From assembly GCA_037176885.1 (NCBI GenBank), contig JAWWNJ010000015.1:744001-808000 (forward strand): a stretch of DNA of 64,000 nucleotides, written 5' to 3'. The notes beneath the pieces are model-generated. The model saw only the letters and a list, made by a program, of their open reading frames with translations, ran no database searches and was not told the DNA's origin. Below are positions 58,597 through 64,000 of the stretch, in pieces; the first letter of the stretch is position 1; each line of letters starts with the position of its first letter. The DNA is from Favolaschia claudopus. Lineage: Eukaryota > Basidiomycota > Agaricomycetes > Agaricales > Mycenaceae. The position numbers were made by a program, and so were the translations under genes.

Positions 58597-60593
58597 TCAC
58601 GTTAAAATCCTCTCCAACAAATCCCTCAACCTCCCAATCTCCTCCCCCCGTTGAGGCCGAGGCGGAGCAGCATTATCCGAATCCGGAAACTCAACCCCAG
58701 CCCTGGCCATATACCCAGCATGATAAAACTTGGGCACCGCACTATTAGGCGCGACGCTACCGTCGCTCACAAGCAAAATTTCCGCCGGGTCGTCCGGGTG
58801 CCGCTCCCAGACGACGGAATTGCCGATTCCAACGCGGCAGATACGCTCGTTGCAGTTGAAGATGGATTTAACATCGTCGTGGGTTCGTGCATCAACGATA
58901 GGATCCGGGGTTCCGGGAAGGAGTAAACCTGGGCGGGGGAAGAGTATGTGCACGTCGGTTAGCTTTGGAAATCGTGAAAATTGTTCCAAAAGTTGAGGCG
59001 AGATCGGCTGATGCAGAGTCAGAAATATGAAGAGAAGGAAGGACGCGATCTATCACATACCTCTTCGCGCCCATAATATTTCCAATTCCACTCGAACCCG
59101 AATTGTTTCAGAATGTCTGGGTTGCAAATATCGAGAACTAGCTTCGCGTCGACGTGATTCACAGGGCCAAAACCCACACGGAGGCTTTGCATTTTCTGAA
59201 ACGTCGCTCGCAGCGCGTCCCGCCACCCGATATATTGAGGATGCAAGTTGTCTGGATCCAATACTTTCTGAACAGCCGAGGGGAGGGCAATCAGAACCTT
59301 CTCGTCCACCCACAAATCGCGCAGCTTCGGCAAAAATCCGCTGGAGATCGAACCCAAAAATCGCTGTACGAAGCCAACATAATGTCGACCGGGGCGGTCC
59401 CATCGATTATGATTATCTTCGTTGTTCCAGAAATGTCTGCTTGTGTTTCGGGTATTATCTTTGATCTCCAGTCGCGATAGATTGGGGAATTCCGAGGGGG
59501 AGAGAGCCTCGAAGAGCTCGATAGCTTCGTACGCCATCCAGAAAATACTGACATTCGCGTGAAAGCGATCAGCACAGAATATAGGGAGTACTTGACAGAC
59601 CCACCTATGCCGAACATCTATAGTCAATTCTGTCAAGAGATGACAGTGTACCATATTCATCGGACCTGTCTGCGCGCCAGACAAAGTTTTATCACAGACC
59701 ACCAGGTCGAGACGCGTCACAGAAGGAAAGCCCAGGAACGGGAAGGTAAAAGCGGGAGAAGCACCCATTGCCGGAGATCCTCCGCCATCCCAATCCCACA
59801 CGCCCTCCGTGATATCGATTGTCAGGTGCTCGAGGGCCTGATAGGAAGAAAACCAATCATCACATTCTACTAGAAGGAAAAAAGATCGATTGATGCGTCT
59901 CAGCTCGAGTGAAGAAAGTGTTGGGCCGATGCTTGACAAAAATGGATCCAGGCTATGAGATCGAGTGTCAATTTGCTTGCGACGAAAATACGAATAACCC
60001 CTCACGTACTCCCAGATTTCTGCATCGTAGACGGCACTCAGATTCCCAGGGCCAGCCGCAGCCGGTATTTCCCTTTCCCGCGAACGCAGCGCGCAGTCAA
60101 CAGCCAAAGTACGAAACCTCTCCAGATGCCGCAATGCCTCCGCATGTTCACCACTCAACGGCCAACTCACACCTGGATAGGTGTGATAATCCAACGATTC
60201 GAGATTTCTCAGCCCTCGGAAGAAGCTGGGAAGTTTCTCATAGAGCTGCCACACGTCCAAGTCCCAGTCTTTTGGGGGTGGCGGCGGCTCCCTGCGTCGT
60301 CTGCGATTTTGCGGAGGAGGAGGATGCTCGCGTTCGATGCAAACGACCAAGTGTCGGATGGATTTCGCCAGCGCTTGATGGTTCGGATCTTCATGGAGCA
60401 GGTAGTCGACAACTTGCTGCGATACAGCGCAGGTTTGGGCGTCCCACGCATCGAGACAGATAGGGAGTTGCCATAGCCGGGCAAGGGCGAAGGGGAATAG
60501 CTCGTGCGATTTGGGGAGAGCGTCTAAGATGATGTAGATCGTCTTGGTGTCCGATATGAAGCAGAGAATGGAGGAGAATACGTCCGCATTCAT
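58597..60593 (-). CDS. F-box/LRR-like protein (unassigned target)
   Basis: Two main exons on the minus strand (about 540 + 130 aa). It starts 'MNADVFSSILCFISDTKTIY', followed by 'ILDALPKSHELFPFALARLW' and 'QLPICLDAW', an F-box-like helix set seen in Agaricomycetes. The body has irregular leucine-rich segments ('LRNLESLDYHTYPG', 'LSSLELRRINRSFF', 'QALEHLTIDITEG', 'FPNLSRLEIKDN', 'LPKLRDLWVDEK') and an Arg/Pro-rich insert 'RRRRREPPPPP'. The second exon starts 'ISPQLLEQFSRFPKLTDVHI' and ends 'RLRDLLERILT' at 58597. The start is chosen at 60593, where family proteins begin; an upstream in-frame ATG or near-cognate start at 60629 is possible. Likely a substrate-binding SCF subunit by analogy only. 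Confidence 0.72.
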
Positions 60594-61560
60594 GATGAAT
60601 TGGGACAAGGGCGCGTACCACACAGCCAAACAAAATCGATAACAGATTCAGAGATATAATCACATGCTTCGAATTGTGTGAGTCTCAGTGCGAAGTTGCA
60701 GTGTTGAGCAGGCTTGAGTCAGAAGGAAAGGCCTGGCACCAGTAAGCTGAGAGACATTGACATCGAACCGATCTCCCCACCCGTTTTTATCCTTGGGTTT
60801 AGTGCCTGCAACACAAGCGAAACCCGCTTTTTTTCTTCTTCGAATCTACACTGCCTGTCTGAACAAATTCAGAAAGGTTTCAGTCAATAATTAACGCATT
60901 CAAGCAAGCGACAAAAACATCAGCTCACATGGACTGTCGCCGGCGCTCGACGGCAACTGTAATGCTGATTTGAAGAAGGAAAAGATCACAGTTGCAAAGC
61001 ATAAGAAGTCGACGTTTTTGAGGTCGATCCTTCAATCAAGCGTTTTTTCTTTAACGCAGGAAGGATATTGGAAAGTTGGGATTGAGCTTGGATTGAGGTG
61101 CAGCCTGCCAGAGCCTGCCCAGCTAAATTATAGAGGTGACGACAGGTGCGTAGAGTCTTGGTAGAGTCCAAGCTAGCGGGATCACGGTATTGACCTTACT
61201 TAAGATCAAAACGAGGCCTTGCCGCCTTGGCTAGGATAAAGCCAGCTTGTTCGATTCAGAGGTAGAGAGCTGGAAGCCGATGGGGGAGAGAAAGAGTACG
61301 ATGTTGTTCCTTGTTTGTGTCTCCGCAAAAACGAACATCTGTCACGCGGACCACACGTGCTGATCGGACTCTCCCAGCTAGTTCCAGCTTTCCCATGGTT
61401 GAACCCTTTTCCTTGTTCGTCCTCCTTTTGCCCTGCTGAGCGCTGAACATTGTCCGAAAATATGGTGCGCACACAAATAAGTACTGGATGGCCTACACTC
61501 AATTTCAAATTTCAAAGAAAGATCCGAGTGACTGAGTCAACCAGTACATTGAGACAAGCG

Positions 61561-61647
61561 CCGGAAGTGTACGGTACACCCGTCTCAGAAGTCCCATGGC
61601 TTTCCGTTCGTTCAAGGCGAACAGGGGTTCGACTCCCCACCAGTGCA
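61561..61647 (+). repeat. tRNA-like repeat, copy 1
   Basis: Contains 'GTACGGTACACCCG', then 'TTCAAGGCGAACAGGGGTTC' running into GACTCCCCACCAGTGCA. The piece GGTTCGACTCC is a perfect Pol III B-box/T-loop, followed by a CCAGTGCA acceptor-like end. The 5' side does not pair with that end, and no A-box is seen. Confidence 0.6.
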
Positions 61648-61887
61648 TTACAGTAATTAAGCATTGCATTTGTTTCGTTTTATTTTCCATTTTCCTCTAA
61701 CTAAACCTCTCGTCGAATCTCGTTCGCCCACCAGCTCATCATATGCATATTATTCCTCAGGTATGCAGTGTTTTGACTTTTGAATACCTTCAAGGTTCTA
61801 CACGGGAAAAAAAAATTACGCAATCGAGTTCAATTCAAATTCAACCCCGTTTTCCTTCCCGTCATTAACTTCTGTCCAGCGCTGGGG

Positions 61888-61973
61888 GTGTACGGTACAC
61901 TCGCCTTCGGAATGGCTGGCTCGTTGACGAGACGTATTCAAGGCGAATTGGGGTTCGACTCCTCACCAGTGCA
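61888..61973 (+). repeat. tRNA-like repeat, copy 2
   Basis: Same order of motifs as copy 1: 'GTACGGTACACTCGCC', 'TTCAAGGCGAATTGGGGTTC', then GACTCCTCACCAGTGCA. Confidence 0.6.
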
Positions 61974-62111
61974 TTAATGTGTGCCAGCCCGGGTTGAAGC
62001 ACATCTTTTTAGCGAATCATACGGCACACTGGCATCTGCTTCAAATTAGATTCAACACCCCTCCCCACTCGTAAATTGTTCCAGATCCCTCCGAGTCGTC
62101 TATCCGACCGA

Positions 62112-62196
62112 GCACTGGTACACCCGCCTCAAAAATACCATTCATACTTCTCATACACTGTCCAAGGCGAACTGGGGTTCGACTCCCACCAGTGCA
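62112..62196 (+). repeat. tRNA-like repeat, copy 3, with a closed acceptor stem
   Basis: 85 nt. The 5' GCACTGG pairs with the 3' CCAGTGC as a 7-bp acceptor stem, followed by A. It has a B-box GGTTCGACTCC but no A-box and no recognisable D or anticodon arm, and the T-stem is one base short. Best read as a decayed tRNA or tRNA-derived SINE-like unit, not a working tRNA. Confidence 0.55.
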
Positions 62197-62736
62197 TGTC
62201 AACTCTCCGCACTCTTTGTTCTTTTATTTTCCATTTTTCTTCAGCCCCTCGGTCGCCTCACCGGGCCAGCTATGGTTGCAAGATTTTGAACACCTTGCAT
62301 AACACGCCAAAGAAAAAAAAATCACAACGAATTTATTTAACGAATACAACAACAACAGCATTCAACATTTTCTTTCGTACCTAACTACAGTATCGCGATT
62401 AGAATTACACAGGCTAGAGTACGTATTAGGTCTATAGCTACGAGAGAACTGGGGCGTGTATATTATGTATGTAGAGCAAAAGCAAAGTCGAAGTGTGCAC
62501 TAGAAAAATCAAACGAGCGAGGATGAGAGCAAGGCAGGGCAGAACATGGTAAAGGAGTGAGCAAAATCTAGCAAGAACGAACGACAAGAATGGCTGGGTC
62601 GGTGGCAGTAGCAGCAGCAGCGATAAGTACGAAAAATGAATGAGTCTCTAAGTAATATAATCTAAGAGGTTCAGCAGAGTGAGTCGTAGTAGCAGCCAAA
62701 TCGCGAAAATCGCCCACAGCTCGGTCCAAATTCAAA

Positions 62737-63825
62737 TCACACCCCCATCCCCATCCCCTCACCCACACTCACCGACCTCCCCAACACCTGCTTCTGCCCC
62801 GCCGTCCCTGCCCCCTTTCCCCCACCCCCACTCCCCAACGAAGTAGTCATCGGCGTAGTAAGCGGCAACGGGAACGGCGACCCCGGCCTCCTCGCTTTCT
62901 TCCCCTTGACAAACGACGACGAGTACGTGGAAAGGGGGTACGTGCGTGCGGTCGGGGCGCGGGTGAGTGTCGGGCGGTTGGAGGTAGGCGAGGGCGAGGG
63001 GGTAGACTGCATGAACCGCCCATGCGAGTGCGGGGAAGCGGATGCCGAGTGCGGGAGAGGAGACTGCGGGGGAAGAGACCGTGCCTGCGCCTGCGACTTC
63101 ATCGTAACAGTCGACGACGACGACGGGAAAGCCCGCGCAGAGGGGCGGCACGAGGGGCGGCGCGGGATGGGGGTGGAGGTGCGGCCCGGGGGCGGGGAGA
63201 AGGGAGGTTCGTCGTCATCCTCCCAGCATGAATTTGTCGGCTCCGGCTCGTCTTGCAGGTACACGCCCGAATCATCCACCCTCTTGCCTTCTTCGACTTC
63301 TACTTCTACTTCAACTTCCTCAATCCCACCACTCAACCTTGGGGCGCGCAGACCTTGTCCCGGGCGCCGCATGCTCGTTCTGGTGCGGCGCGAGCACGGG
63401 GATCCTGACGCCGATGGGGACACGGGGAGGGCTTCGCACGAGCGGTGCACGACGCGGACGGCGCCTTTCGCGAAGGGGTCGAAGTCGCACCCGGGCGCGG
63501 CGAATGGGTAGTTGTCGTTGCCGATGTAAGCCGATGCGGTGAGGATGGAGCATTCGGATGACTCGGAGGCGCAGGCGGAGGAGGAGAAGCACGAGATGGT
63601 GGGGGAGGGTGGGGAGGCGTGTGATGCGTCGGATGCGCATTCGGAATGCGCGGTGTTTGCGAAGGGGATGGGCATGGAGTAGGTGAGTGGTGAGTAGGAT
63701 GAGGACGAGGCGGAGGCAGACGAGGTAGTGCTGCTTCTGCTGTTCTGAGTAGCAGTAGCGTGCTCAGTATCGTACAACGACAGACCGAGCGACAGAGCCA
63801 ACGACGACCGCTGAACAGCAGCCAC
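62737..63825 (-). CDS. Ser/Pro-rich low-complexity protein, possibly 5'-incomplete
   Basis: Long minus-strand frame of about 360 codons rich in Ser, Pro and Ala. Ordered islands are 'TASAYIGNDNYPFAAPGCDF' followed by DPFAKGAVRVVHRSCEALPV, and an acidic 'EEVEVEVEVEEGKRVDDSG'. Phospho-type segments include 'GKKARRPGSPFPLPLTTPMT'. It ends 'VLGRSVSVGEGMGMGV' at 62737. The first ATG in the frame is at 63675. The frame is open further up to 63825, where it meets CCTAG, a plausible splice acceptor, so an upstream exon near or beyond the window edge is likely. No known domain. Such proteins are often regulatory and phosphorylated; this is not provable here. Confidence 0.55.
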   Translation of the reverse strand: MAAVQRSSLALSLGLSLYDTEHATATQNSRSSTTSSASASSSSYSPLTYSMPIPFANTAHSECASDASHASPPSPTISCFSSSACASESSECSILTASAYIGNDNYPFAAPGCDFDPFAKGAVRVVHRSCEALPVSPSASGSPCSRRTRTSMRRPGQGLRAPRLSGGIEEVEVEVEVEEGKRVDDSGVYLQDEPEPTNSCWEDDDEPPFSPPPGRTSTPIPRRPSCRPSARAFPSSSSTVTMKSQAQARSLPPQSPLPHSASASPHSHGRFMQSTPSPSPTSNRPTLTRAPTARTYPLSTYSSSFVKGKKARRPGSPFPLPLTTPMTTSLGSGGGGKGAGTAGQKQVLGRSVSVGEGMGMGV

Positions 63826-64000
63826 AGAAGCCTAGGAACTTCAACGGAGCTATGAATTCATCGGAACCCTCGAACAGATTGGTAGAAAGTTGTGTGCAAT
63901 GACATCCTTGGAAATAGTCGCGCCAGGGAGGATCTGGAGCGTCTAGGGCTCGATGTAGCGGCAAAACCCAGCCACGCCGAAGCAGAACATGGTCCACCGC
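63826..64000 (-). other. Window edge, possible upstream exon
   Basis: One minus-strand frame stays open across 63764-63997 ('LHRALDAPDPPWRDYFQGCH') but lacks an ATG and a known motif. It may be an upstream exon of the Ser/Pro-rich gene or non-coding. Confidence 0.25.

Larger units (their letters stand above)
60594..62736. other. Intergenic region, about 2.1 kb, with three tRNA-like repeats
   Basis: No protein gene recognised. The notable content is the three repeats at 61561-61647, 61888-61973 and 62112-62196, with related T-rich flanks ('TTTTATTTTCCATTTT') after copies 1 and 3. Confidence 0.55.

Noticed and set aside
62112..62196. Functional tRNA gene
   Set aside because: It has an acceptor stem and a T-loop but no A-box, D arm or anticodon arm, and the T-stem is one base short.

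Overview
The window is nuclear DNA of a filamentous basidiomycete, most likely an Agaricomycete. I infer this from genes broken by many short GT-AG introns of about 45-70 nt, from gene families typical of mushroom-forming fungi (F-box/LRR proteins, BTB proteins, kinase-like orphans, ArAE_2/DUF2421 transporters, RTA1 proteins, secreted hydrolases), and from a CCCTAA-type telomere-like motif. There are no operons. Gene models were spliced by eye from reading frames, splice signals and family resemblance, so exon borders are approximate unless stated.

Layout. 1-4.8 kb: 3' part of an ArAE_2/DUF2421 membrane protein with a palindromic repeat array in one intron. 5.0-6.1 kb: an intronless kinase-like gene. 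6.1-9.5 kb: repeats, with long inverted arms and shorter direct repeats. 9.5-20.1 kb: TAP-like hydrolase, short-chain dehydrogenase, a MITE-like element, F-box protein, carboxylesterase, first BTB-family gene. 20.1-22.1 kb: a tiny secreted-peptide locus with a frameshift, a TA-flanked MITE and a telomere-like doublet. 22.1-26.7 kb: a second copy of the kinase-like gene, flanked by two genes with a PD-(D/E)XK-type motif. 27.2 kb: BTB-family relic. 27.6-31.0 kb: FAD monooxygenase and RTA1-like exporter. 32.1-43.7 kb: BTB gene, C2H2 zinc-finger protein, a glycoside hydrolase fused to a very long low-complexity tail, BTB gene. 45.2-52.7 kb: RG-rich protein, an F-box gene interrupted by a transposon that can be spliced out in frame, a single-pass membrane protein. 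52.9-60.6 kb: conserved secreted protein, serine carboxypeptidase, unknown nuclear-type protein, F-box/LRR-like protein. 60.6-62.7 kb: three tRNA-like repeats. 62.7-64 kb: Ser/Pro-rich protein, possibly cut by the window edge.

Two things stand out. First, the kinase/PD-(D/E)XK gene group at 22-27 kb, with the same kinase-like ORF repeated 19 kb away; homology between the copies stops almost exactly at the ORF ends. Second, a 778-bp inverted-repeat element at 47.85-48.63 kb with a 6-bp target duplication, whose terminal repeats carry a splice donor and an acceptor. Its predicted removal restores the F-box reading frame, as expected of an introner-like element.
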